The position numbers and the translations under genes are program-made. DNA of 64,000 nt from Ignavibacteria bacterium. GTDB taxonomy: Bacteria; Bacteroidota; Ignavibacteria; Tepidaquicellales; Tepidaquicellaceae. Location: positions 81,829-145,828 of the forward strand of contig JADJTX010000014.1 of assembly GCA_016710985.1 (NCBI GenBank). The letters are read 5' to 3'. A model generated the notes under the pieces. That model was given only the letters and a program-made list of their open reading frames with translations. It was not told the DNA's origin and searched no databases. Of the stretch, positions 51,698-59,563 are shown in pieces; within the stretch, counting starts at the first letter, position 1; each line of letters opens with the position of its first letter.

Positions 51698-52678
51698 TCA
51701 AAGTTTTGACAGCAGATCCTTCTTCTTCGCATCAAATTCTTCCTGTGTGATCAGTCCGTCAGTTTTCATCTTACCAAGCTTTTCAATGGTTGACATTATT
51801 TCGTCAGCAGAAATTTTTACCGGTTGTCCGCCCTGATTTTGATTTGACATCTGCTGTCCCATCATTTGCGCCATTGTCATTCCTGCGCCGAGTCCCACTC
51901 CTGCAGCTCCGAGTCCCCCGCCTTCATTCTCTGCAGCTTTCTCGATTGCGCCGGCTGTTTTGAATTTCATGTAATTATCTAAATTACCGACAGCACCCAT
52001 CGAACTTCTTTCATTAATCTTCTCCTGAACTTCTTCCGGCGGAACAATCCCTACAATGATTAAATCAGTTAACTCAATTCCCATTGAATTGAAAAAGTCC
52101 GCTACTTCCGCTTTCACGCCCGTCTCAATCTGTGCATAATATTGACCGAGTTCAAATACTGTTTTTAAATTTTTTCCGAGAACACCATTCAGTCTTGATA
52201 CGATCGCGTCTCTTAAATAATCTTCAATGTCATTTGTAGTATAAAGTCCCTGTGTCGATACTATCTCCATCATAAACTGGCGCGGATCCTTTATCCTGAT
52301 TGAAAACTTCCCCGAAGCTCTCAGCTGAACATATGTAAGTTCAGAATCCTTAAAATTGATCGGTGACTTTGTTCCCCATTTCAGATCTATGAATTTTTTT
52401 AAAGATATAAAATAGATCTGTGACTGAAAAGGTGATGTTCCTCCGAATGGAAGACCAATCAGCTTTGTAAGGAAAGGAATGTTCTCCGTTGTAAGAGTAT
52501 GTCTTCCTGCCTGAAATGCATCAAGCGCTTTTCCGTCTTTGTAAAACACTGCTGCCTGTGAATCCTGAACAATCAGCTGTGTTCCTAATCTGTATGAAGC
52601 TGAACCGTCCTGCGGCTCACGATGAACCATTGTCTTTCCGGTCTCATCAAAAAATTGTATAACGTCTATTAGTGCCAT
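51698..52678 (-). CDS. SPFH (band 7) protein with SHOCT domain, YdjI-like
   Basis: 326 residues. The N-terminal region (MALIDVIQFFDETGKTMVHREP, LIVQDSQAAVFYKDGKALDAFQAGRHTLTTENIP, ~1-75) and SPFH core (~80-225, ending LIIVGIVPPEEVQEKINERSSMG) match the virion-core/YdjI-type SPFH family. A Gly/Met-rich linker (~250-285) follows, then a SHOCT motif (MSTIEKLGKMKTDGLITQEEFDAKKKDLLSKL). SHOCT proteins often oligomerise. YdjI in Bacillus subtilis is encoded with pspA and membrane partners and works in membrane stress; a similar role is inferred here. The zinc-ribbon genes lie downstream. Confidence 0.85.
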   Translation of the reverse strand: MALIDVIQFFDETGKTMVHREPQDGSASYRLGTQLIVQDSQAAVFYKDGKALDAFQAGRHTLTTENIPFLTKLIGLPFGGTSPFQSQIYFISLKKFIDLKWGTKSPINFKDSELTYVQLRASGKFSIRIKDPRQFMMEIVSTQGLYTTNDIEDYLRDAIVSRLNGVLGKNLKTVFELGQYYAQIETGVKAEVADFFNSMGIELTDLIIVGIVPPEEVQEKINERSSMGAVGNLDNYMKFKTAGAIEKAAENEGGGLGAAGVGLGAGMTMAQMMGQQMSNQNQGGQPVKISADEIMSTIEKLGKMKTDGLITQEEFDAKKKDLLSKL

Positions 52679-52685
52679 GATATTA

Positions 52686-52734
52686 TTTAAGTTAAAAGTT
52701 AAAAGTTAAAAGTTGAAAGTTAAAAGTTTGAAAG
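52686..52734. repeat. Heptamer array AAAAGTT x6
   Basis: Six near-perfect AAAAGTT/GAAAGTT units lie just upstream of the SPFH start (minus strand). Further imperfect repeats of CCGATTGAGGACACAATTTTAAAC-type follow to 52830. Confidence 0.8.
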
Positions 52735-52850
52735 TTTATTAACACGCTCGTTCCTAATCTCCGATTGAGGACACAATTTTAAACACTCAATTATAAACAC
52801 CGATTCCAATCTCCGATTGTGAACGCATTTGTATATGAAACTCCGTTCGA

Positions 52851-53375
52851 TCAATCCCTGAGAATCGCTTCTCTCTCATCAAATTTTTTCAGAAGATCAT
52901 CCAATGACTGAGACATTTCAGAAATATAATTTTTAAGATCTTCTTTTGCTCTGGCTTTTGATTCAAGATCATCAAATCCCTTATTCAGATTTTCTACATA
53001 AGAAAACAAGTTGTAATCAAATTCATAGATCTGATTAAGCTTCGATTCATTTATTTTTGTAACATCAAACAAGCCGCTGTATCCGCGTGCGGCTGATTTG
53101 AATTTTGCTATGGCATTCTCATTTTTTTTTTCTAACTTTTCAAGGTCGCCGGTTTCCAATAGTTTACCGTCGCCTGAAAGTGTAAGGACGATGTTCTTAA
53201 GTTTGGTTTTGTTTTCCTCAAGCTTGTTAGCAAGCTTTGTTCTCAGCTGTGTATCAAGTTCTCGTGAATTATCACGATTGACATATCCGTCATATCCCGG
53301 AATATATCTCTTTATTTTTTCGAGCCAGGTTTCATTTGCTTTCACCTGATCTAATTTGGACTGCAGGTCACTCAT
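52851..53375 (-). CDS. Coiled-coil protein of the SPFH module (IPGY family)
   Basis: 174 residues, almost entirely helical. It opens LDQVKANETWLEKIKRYIPGYDGYVNRDNSRELDTQLR, whose IPGY-x-GY-x-x-x-x-x-R-E-x-D pattern is conserved in a family of unknown function found next to membrane-stress proteins. A helical region with KLEENKTKLKNIVLTLSG, ARGYSGLFDVTKINESKLNQIYEFDYNLFSYVENLN and a C-terminal coil (~145-174) complete it. It is transcribed first in the module, ahead of the SPFH gene. It may be the cytosolic filament- or ring-forming partner, similar in role to PspA, but this is a guess from context. Confidence 0.65.
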   Translation of the reverse strand: MSDLQSKLDQVKANETWLEKIKRYIPGYDGYVNRDNSRELDTQLRTKLANKLEENKTKLKNIVLTLSGDGKLLETGDLEKLEKKNENAIAKFKSAARGYSGLFDVTKINESKLNQIYEFDYNLFSYVENLNKGFDDLESKARAKEDLKNYISEMSQSLDDLLKKFDEREAILRD

Positions 53376-53445
53376 AAATTAATGGGTTTTATTTTTATTT
53401 CAAAAAAAATTAAATTGAAAACTGAAAAACTTAAAAGGAGAATAT

Positions 53446-53991
53446 ATGACTACGTTAAGATCTATACTTATGATAATTATTGTTTTGTTTTTTGGATTTA
53501 CAGTCAAAGATAATTTTAAGCAGGACAAATATACTCAAACCTCTGATAATTTTCTTGATACAAATATTGTAAAACTGATCAGCATAACAGATGCAGCAGA
53601 ATATGTTATGCGTTTTTGTGACGGGGAAGTTACAAAAGCCGAAATAAAATTTAAGAAAGACATTCCGATCTGGAAAGTAGACCTGCTGACCAAAGACCGC
53701 GGATCAGTAAAATTTGAAATGTCGGCGTTTGATAAGTCACTAATCAGGATAGACGGACCCGATGGACCTTTCAATTATGAAATCAAACCTGATGATGGCG
53801 TGATTCCTTTTTCAGATGCGCAAAGAAAAGCTGAGGATCTTACAGGTTTGAAAACATTGAAATGGAATTTATTTAAAAATAAAAGGAACTGGGAATACAA
53901 CTTCTGGCTTTTCGTAAAATCCGGCAAAGCGCAGGTCGGAGTAAATGCTGAGACAGGTGAGATAGTAACTTCAAAAAAGAAAAATAAATAA
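53446..53991 (+). CDS. Secreted PepSY-like protein
   Basis: 181 residues with an N-terminal hydrophobic signal or anchor (LRSILMIIIVLFFGFTV). Two PepSY-like beta-alpha repeats follow: ITDAAEYVMRFCDGEVTKAEIKFKKDIPIWKVDLLTKDRGSVKFEMSAFDKSLIRIDGPDG and FSDAQRKAEDLTGLKTLKWNLFKNKRNWEYNFWLFVKSGKAQVGVNAETGEIV. The E-x-G-x-V closing pattern is typical of the family. A clear AAAAGGAG ribosome-binding site precedes the ATG. It is divergent from the coiled-coil gene and shares its upstream region. MITE copy B begins just after its stop. Confidence 0.7.
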   Translation: MTTLRSILMIIIVLFFGFTVKDNFKQDKYTQTSDNFLDTNIVKLISITDAAEYVMRFCDGEVTKAEIKFKKDIPIWKVDLLTKDRGSVKFEMSAFDKSLIRIDGPDGPFNYEIKPDDGVIPFSDAQRKAEDLTGLKTLKWNLFKNKRNWEYNFWLFVKSGKAQVGVNAETGEIVTSKKKNK

Positions 53992-54165
53992 TTTATTCAA
54001 GTTGACTGCATTAAGCATTGAGGTTTTTATCGCCACGAATTTCACAAACTATACGAATGTTTTATCCAATTATATTATCCTTCTTTATAAAATTCGTGAT
54101 AATTCTTGAAATTCGTGGCTATCTTTTGATTTCAATTTTGAAACGGTCAACTTAAGTAATTTATT
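53989..54165. mobile_element. MITE-like palindromic element, copy B, with perfect target duplication
   Basis: The 159-bp unit (53998-54156) begins CAAGTTGACTGC and ends CGGTCAACTTAAG. The internal inverted arms are CGCCACGAATTTCACAAACT and, at the right, the inverse of AGCCACGAATTTCAAGAATT. It is flanked by TAATTTATT at 53989-53997 and again at 54157-54165; the identity extends two bases further (TAATTTATTCA). The two copies of the target contain the stop codons of the two convergent neighbouring genes. Copy A has the same ends and length. Confidence 0.75.
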
Positions 54166-54619
54166 CAGATTTCTTATTCTGTATATTATTTAAAATTTCA
54201 AGTATTAGCTGGCTTTGATGTTCGAGGTGCTCTAATATTGCTTCTATCTCAGCTTCAGATTTTTTATTAACTTCAAAGTCCGCTTCGGCTCTTGCATCAG
54301 CATGCGCTGACTGCATGTTCTGCCCGATCATCAACAGCGGCATTAAAAATATCTGTATCACATTTGAAATGAACAGCCAAAGCACAAATCCCGGGAAAGG
54401 GTCGAATCTTAAATTATCAGGAGCAAGTGTGTTCCATCCAAGCCACGAAACCGTCCATACAAGAACTATAATAAAAAATCCCATGCTCCCTACGTTATCT
54501 GTAATCCACAGAGCAAGCTTGTTCAGATTACTTAAATTCTTTTTGTAGTAAGTATTGAAATTCGGAATGGGTCCGTATTTCTGTCTGAGATCCTTTAATG
54601 TTTGCATTTTCGTGCTCAT
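54161..54619 (-). CDS. DUF1003 domain-containing membrane protein
   Basis: 152 residues. Two membrane helices (~43-63 and ~75-105) surround WNTLAPDNLRFDPFPGFVLWLFISNVIQIFLMPLLMIGQNMQ, followed by a helical Asp/Glu/Ala-rich segment (SAHADARAEADFEVNKKSEAEIEAILEHLE). This is the DUF1003 pattern, including the invariant N-(x)-DPFPF-like and MQ-x-x-x-x-x-R-A-x-x-D elements. The family is an inner-membrane protein of unknown function. Its stop codon lies inside the 9-bp target duplication of MITE copy B. Confidence 0.88.
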   Translation of the reverse strand: MSTKMQTLKDLRQKYGPIPNFNTYYKKNLSNLNKLALWITDNVGSMGFFIIVLVWTVSWLGWNTLAPDNLRFDPFPGFVLWLFISNVIQIFLMPLLMIGQNMQSAHADARAEADFEVNKKSEAEIEAILEHLEHQSQLILEILNNIQNKKSE

Positions 54620-54704
54620 AAATAATTTATGTTATGTTTGGAATAAATATTTAGTTTCTAATTTCATGCTGAACATTCTAAAAGTCAGTTGATATTTCAA
54701 TAAC

Positions 54705-55981
54705 TCACTCAGCTTTTAATTTATACTCATAGACCTTGCTCTCTTCACCTGAAGTAACAACATATTTCACTTCAATCTTATGCTCGCCTTTAGATAACTT
54801 TGTCTGAATGTCTGTCTTAGGGTGCCTTTGAGAGGACTGCATTCCGAAAGCTGTATTCTCGCCTGTATCCTTAAAATCTCCGTTACCATCTATTCTGTAA
54901 AGAATATTTGTCGCAAGATAATCCGTTGAAATAAATACAATTGAATATTCACCTGTGCCGAGAGAATACATCTGCACCTGCACAGGATTCTTTATCATGT
55001 CACCTAATGGACCTGTTTTATTTAAATTGGTCTCAGTCTGAAGGATCTTCTGAGCTTCAGTCAGCATATCTGCGCTGACGAAATATTCTTTGAGTTGTTT
55101 GTTGACCGGTAGTTCGATCAGTGCATCTAAGTACACGACTTCCTTAGACCTGTCAAGCATTGAAGCCTGGGGAAGATTTGCATAAGAATATTCAGTGATC
55201 AGCATATACAATAGAGGAGCGCTTGGTTCTCCTTCAGCATAGATCTTTTCATACTCCTTTACTCGTGTGTTCCGGTCTTCAATGGTTTTTGCTTTCATTA
55301 ATTTCACTGTCTGATTGCCTGAATATTTCTCCGAAAGTCTTGCAAAAAATCATTGAGATATTCCTGCCCTTTTACATTCTTAGCAACTTCAATGTACTGC
55401 AGATACGGATCAATATATATTATGTTAAAATTAAAAAATTTCTCGAATGCCTTTATTGCGTCTTCATTCATTCCCTTTAGTTTATAAAGAACTGCATTGC
55501 TGTACCATTCCTGCGGAGTCCTCGGATCGCTGATTATCCCGCCGTTGAGATCGACCTGTGTTATCTTTGCCGTTATGTTATCAAGCTTTGAATCTATTTT
55601 CTTTACATCACCTTTTATTTCAGTTACATCTTCGCCGATCTTCAATACGTCTCTCTGCAGCATTGAGATAGCATCTATATTATCCGCAAGATATCCCTGC
55701 GCCGGACCGGCTTTGGAAATTGGAATGTATACCGCCCACATTACTGCGAAGATTAGGAAGAATAAAAATCCGGCAACGAATTTCTGTCGATGAACGATCT
55801 GTCCTTCCTTTCTTTTAAAATGAAGCAGCACTATTCCAAAGATCGCCGCTCCGGCTACGGATATTAAAAGAAATATCCAGCCAAAATCAGCGAAGGGTTT
55901 TAACACATCTCCGATGAAAGCGCCGACAGAGCCGATAAGACTCATGGGAACAAGGGATTTCTTGAAAAAGTCTTTGAACAT
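54705..55981 (-). CDS. Membrane-anchored coiled-coil/TPR protein, frameshifted
   Basis: Two ORFs (55304-55981 and 54705-55307) overlap by four bases at a TGA/GTG but appear to be one protein of ~420 residues. The first part has three membrane helices (~12-100), a short coiled coil (QRDVLKIGEDVTEIKGDVKKIDSKLDNI) and a helical repeat. It then runs off-frame as FLQDFRRNIQAIRQ. One added base in the A6 run at 55344-55349 instead gives FFARLSEKYSGNQTVKLMKAKTIEDRNTRVKEYEKIYAEG, a normal TPR-like continuation into the second ORF. The C-terminal part is beta-rich (TGEYSIVFISTDYLATNILYRIDGNGDFKDTGENTAF). The function is unknown. Confidence 0.7.
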
Positions 55982-56046
55982 GCCAGGGAATTTTTTGTAA
56001 AAATATACTTTACGGGAGAATTATGAAAGACTTTAAATATTTTTTT

Positions 56047-56737
56047 AACCACATTGTATCCCGATAGGGCAAGCTCTATGTTTTAAAAGAAATAACTCAT
56101 TTTTGCCCTCAATTTAGCATTTTAAAAATGAGTTATATAGGGCACAACAATAGTTAAAAAAATCTTTTGTTAAATTTATCCATCGGGCAACTCACGGAAT
56201 AATTCATTAACTAACGTTTTTTGACCTCCTTTGAAAATATTAGTACAATTAAAATTAATCAGAATTCCTTTTGGTGTATTTAATAATTTCATATAAGTTA
56301 GTAATTGTGCTTCGTGAATAGACGAAAAAGATTCTACCGCCTTTAACTCCAAAACAAGACATTTTTCAATAAATAAATCACATCTCAAATCCAAACTCAT
56401 TCTAACTTCCTTGAAAATTAACGGAATCTTCATTTCGGAAATAAAATTAATTTTCCTTAAATGAAGTTCATGCTTCAAACAAACATGATAAATACTTTCC
56501 AATAATCCCGGTCCTAATGTTTTATGAACTTCAATAACCGCTCCAATTATATTGTAAGTTAATTCATCTAAATATTTCTTTGTCATATCCTCTCCTTTCA
56601 TATTAATCAATTAATTTCATTACTATGTTTCTATGTACCTCCTATATAACTCATTTTATTAAATGCAAAATCGGGGCAAAAATGAGGGTTATTTCTTTTA
56701 AAACATAGGGCTTGACCTATCGGGATACTATGTGGTT
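56047..56737. mobile_element. 691-bp unit: ~95-bp inverted repeats flanking an intact GxxExxY gene
   Basis: The left arm (56047-56141) begins AACCACATTGTATCCCGAT. The right arm (56641-56737), inverted, begins AACCACATAGTATCCCGAT. The arms stay alignable through TCTATGTTTTAAAAGAAAT and ATGAGTTATATAGG for ~95 bases, with roughly nine in ten bases equal by eye. Each arm can itself fold (AACTCATTTTT with AAAAATGAGTT). Only one gene lies inside. No clear target duplication was found, but the right end and the mutS 3' end are tandemly duplicated next to it. Confidence 0.7.
56176..56586 (-). CDS. GxxExxY protein (PD-(D/E)XK-like)
   Basis: 136 residues from the ATG at 56586, chosen over 56610 because GGAGAGGAT lies directly before it. 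The family core is intact: LTYNIIGAVIEVHKTLGPGLLESIYHVCLKHEL with G-x-x-E-x-x-Y as GLLESIY, then RCDLFIEKCLVLELKAVESFSSIHEAQLLTYMKLLNTPKGILINFN. The Asp of RCDLFI and E-x-K of ELKA are the probable metal-binding residues of a PD-(D/E)XK-type fold. Enzymatic activity is unproven for the family. It is bracketed by ~95-bp inverted repeats, which suggests it is part of, or drives, a mobile unit. Confidence 0.88.
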   Translation of the reverse strand: MTKKYLDELTYNIIGAVIEVHKTLGPGLLESIYHVCLKHELHLRKINFISEMKIPLIFKEVRMSLDLRCDLFIEKCLVLELKAVESFSSIHEAQLLTYMKLLNTPKGILINFNCTNIFKGGQKTLVNELFRELPDG

Positions 56738-56866
56738 CAAATAAAAATTACTTCACATCATCCTTCATCTTCTCATCATCGCATCAAGGAGAGGGTACTA
56801 TGTGGTTCAAATAAAAATTACTTCACATCATCCTTCATCTTCTTCAGTACATTCATCGCATCAAGC
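56726..56866. repeat. Tandem duplication of the mutS 3' end (period 70 bp)
   Basis: TACTATGTGGTTCAAATAAA and the following ~30 bases occur at 56726 and again at 56796. The second copy contains the real mutS stop and C-terminal codons. The first copy carries the same coding end, then diverges by a 9-base deletion and rejoins at CATCGCATCAAG. The duplicated block includes the last bases of the GxxExxY element's right inverted repeat. Confidence 0.85.
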
Positions 56867-59439
56867 GGAGTAATATTATTTATATCCACCTCATCCAGCA
56901 TCTTTCTCAATGCTTCATCCCGGAACTCGGTCACTGCCGACTCAAACATGCTTATCTGAAATTCATCCTTATTCTTTCTTTTATATTCTTTGTCTTCGAG
57001 TGATCGCAGAATTTCTTTTGCCCGGTTAGTTACAGATTCCGGGAGTCCGGCCATCTGCGCAACCTGTATTCCGTAGCTGTGATCGGCAGTCCCTTCTGTA
57101 ATGCGTCGGAGAAAAATTACTTTATCATTATACTCGCGGACTTCGACTCTGAAATTCTTAATTCTTATATAAAGATCTGCAAGAGCATTCAGTTCATGAT
57201 AATGTGTAGCAAATAATGTCTTGGCTCTTACATTAGGATTCTCGTGCAGATATTCCGTCATCGCCCATGCAATTGAAATTCCGTCGTATGTACTCGTTCC
57301 TCGACCGATCTCATCAAGTAATATCAGGCTTTTCCCTGTTGCATTGTTTAAAATGTTCGCTGCTTCATGCATCTCAACAAGAAATGTACTCTCCCCTTTC
57401 GAAATATTATCCGAAGCGCCTACACGCGTAAAAATTTTATCAACTATTCCGATAGCAGCGCTTCTTGCAGGAACGAAGCAGCCGATCTGTGCAAGCAAAA
57501 CTATTAATCCTGTCTGTCTTAAATAGCTTGACTTACCGCTCATGTTAGGACCGGTAATGATTAATATCTGATTATTCTCTGTATCTATGGAAGTATCATT
57601 CGCTATATATTTTTCCCCCGGAGGCAGCAGGCGTTCAATGACGGGATGTCTGCCTTCTTTTATTTCCAGTTTGTCAGAGTCCGATATCTCCGGCATGACA
57701 TATTTATAAACCTCAGACACTTCTGCAAAACTGATTAGTGCATCTATGGTTGCAATTAACAACGCATTCTTTTGTATGGGATCCGTAAACTCAAGTATGT
57801 AATTTCTGAGTTCAAGAAATATTTTATTTTCTAATGTGTTTATCTTTTCTTCTGCATTGAGAATTTTATCTTCATAAACTTTCAGCTCTTCAGTAATGTA
57901 TCTTTCGGCGTTTACCAGTGTCTGCTTTCTTATATAATCAGCAGGCGCTTTTTCGAGATTGGCTTTTGTAATTTCAATGTAATATCCGAAAACTTTATTG
58001 AAGTCAACTTTCAGAGAACCTATACTTGTCCGTGCTCTCTCTTTACTCTGAAAATTTTCCATCCACGTCTTGCCGTTGATGAGAATATCCTTTATCTCAT
58101 CAAGTTCAGTATTATAACCTTTATTAATCACTCCGTAAGAATCAATCCCGCTTATGAAATTTTCATTTACACATTTTTCTATTTTTAAAATCAGATCATT
58201 TATCTCTATTAAATTGTTCTTTAATGCCTTGATAGATGGAGTCGAAAATTTTTCGAGCTTTGATTTGATCTCAATGATCTTCTTTAGTGAAATTTTCATC
58301 TGCACAAGATCTCTCGCAACTGCCCTTCCCGTAGAAACCTTTGACAACAGCCGTTCAAGATCTGCGATGGATTTCAGATCTTCAATTAATTTCTTTCTTT
58401 CAATCTTATTTTCAAAAAAATCTTTAACGGCTTCAAGACGTTTTTTGATCTGCTCTTCTTTCTTCAAAGGCCTGGAGATCCATTTTTTCAAAAGACGGGC
58501 ACCCATTGCTGTCTGTGTCTTATCAAGAATCGAGATCAGCGAACCTTCACGGCTTCCTTCAGTCATTGATGAAGTGATCTCAAGATTTCTCTTTGTAGAA
58601 GGATCAAGAATTATGTAATCCGTATAATCATAGTGATAAATTTTCTTTACGTGAGGAAGATTGTTCTTTTGAGTTTCATTAAGATAATTCATAATGCACC
58701 CCGCAGCAATGATCCCTTCCTTTAATTCATCAATGCCGAATCCTTTTAAAGACTGCGTACCGAAATGATTTGTCAGAACTTCCTTGGCATAATCAAGATT
58801 AAAGACCCAGTCGTCTACTTTTGTAAAGAAGAATTTATTCTTCTGCTCATTGAATGCAGCGTCGGGATTGTAATCAAGCGCAGTAAAAACTTTTTCTTTC
58901 TCGCGTTTTGAGATAAGGATTTCCGAGGGATTAATGATGTCAATTTGTTCCGCAAGATTTTTTAAAAGGATCTCGGAAGTTGCAAATTCGCCCGTCGAGA
59001 CATCACAAAAAGAAAATCCGCAGACATTATCTTTAATGTAAACTGCAGCGAGAAAGTTATTGGTTTTATGATCGAGAAGTTTTTCGGAAAAGTTAGCGCC
59101 AGGTGTCACAACTTCAATCACATCACGCTTTACAATTCCTTTTGAATATTTAGGATCTTCAAGCTGCTCACATACCGCAACCCTGTAACCGCCTTTGACC
59201 AGTTTAGGTAAATAATTATCTAGAGCATGATGTGGAAATCCGGCCAGAGGTACATCCGAAGCCGCTCCGTTAGATCGTTTGGTGAGAGTTATTCCGAGAA
59301 CTTTAGAGGTTGTAACTGCATCTTCTTCAAACGTTTCAAAAAAATCTCCCATCCGGAAAAGCAAGATCGTATCAGGATATTTTTCTTTAATCTTTCTGTA
59401 TTGCCGCATCAAAGGAGTCTCATCTCTCATCATCTTCAT
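56818..59439 (-). CDS. mutS: DNA mismatch repair protein MutS
   Basis: 873-residue MutS that recognises mismatches and small loops and recruits MutL. The mismatch-reading Phe-x-Glu is F33 and E35 in GDFFETF. The connector, core and clamp domains fill ~130-570. The ABC ATPase has Walker A TGPNMSGKSS (~629-638), ILLDEIGRGTSTYDG (Walker B and D-loop) and the TLFATHYHEL His loop. The C-terminus ends in the dimerisation helix-turn-helix region. Length and domain order are normal. Its 3' end is duplicated downstream. Confidence 0.97.
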   Translation of the reverse strand: MKMMRDETPLMRQYRKIKEKYPDTILLFRMGDFFETFEEDAVTTSKVLGITLTKRSNGAASDVPLAGFPHHALDNYLPKLVKGGYRVAVCEQLEDPKYSKGIVKRDVIEVVTPGANFSEKLLDHKTNNFLAAVYIKDNVCGFSFCDVSTGEFATSEILLKNLAEQIDIINPSEILISKREKEKVFTALDYNPDAAFNEQKNKFFFTKVDDWVFNLDYAKEVLTNHFGTQSLKGFGIDELKEGIIAAGCIMNYLNETQKNNLPHVKKIYHYDYTDYIILDPSTKRNLEITSSMTEGSREGSLISILDKTQTAMGARLLKKWISRPLKKEEQIKKRLEAVKDFFENKIERKKLIEDLKSIADLERLLSKVSTGRAVARDLVQMKISLKKIIEIKSKLEKFSTPSIKALKNNLIEINDLILKIEKCVNENFISGIDSYGVINKGYNTELDEIKDILINGKTWMENFQSKERARTSIGSLKVDFNKVFGYYIEITKANLEKAPADYIRKQTLVNAERYITEELKVYEDKILNAEEKINTLENKIFLELRNYILEFTDPIQKNALLIATIDALISFAEVSEVYKYVMPEISDSDKLEIKEGRHPVIERLLPPGEKYIANDTSIDTENNQILIITGPNMSGKSSYLRQTGLIVLLAQIGCFVPARSAAIGIVDKIFTRVGASDNISKGESTFLVEMHEAANILNNATGKSLILLDEIGRGTSTYDGISIAWAMTEYLHENPNVRAKTLFATHYHELNALADLYIRIKNFRVEVREYNDKVIFLRRITEGTADHSYGIQVAQMAGLPESVTNRAKEILRSLEDKEYKRKNKDEFQISMFESAVTEFRDEALRKMLDEVDINNITPLDAMNVLKKMKDDVK

Positions 59440-59514
59440 AAGTTAGTTAGTTAAAAGTTCGTGAGTCTGAATAGTTTTATCGTGAATCGTCAATCGTCAA
59501 TGGTGAATCATAAT

Positions 59515-59561
59515 AACCAATACCTAATACCCAATACCCAATACCCAATACCCAATACCCA
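59515..59561. repeat. Heptamer array AATACCC
   Basis: Six to seven units of AATACCC/CAATACC follow an imperfect CGTCAATCGTCAATGGTGAATC run. The array ends beside the stop codon of the sigma-factor gene (minus strand). The word equals that of 26577-26640. Confidence 0.85.
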
Positions 59562-59563
59562 AA

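Noticed and set aside
54705..55307. Independent 200-residue gene beginning at the GTG 55307
   Set aside because: The same frame reads upstream as FARLSEKYSGNQTVKLM, a natural continuation of the preceding ORF, so a frameshifted single gene is likelier.
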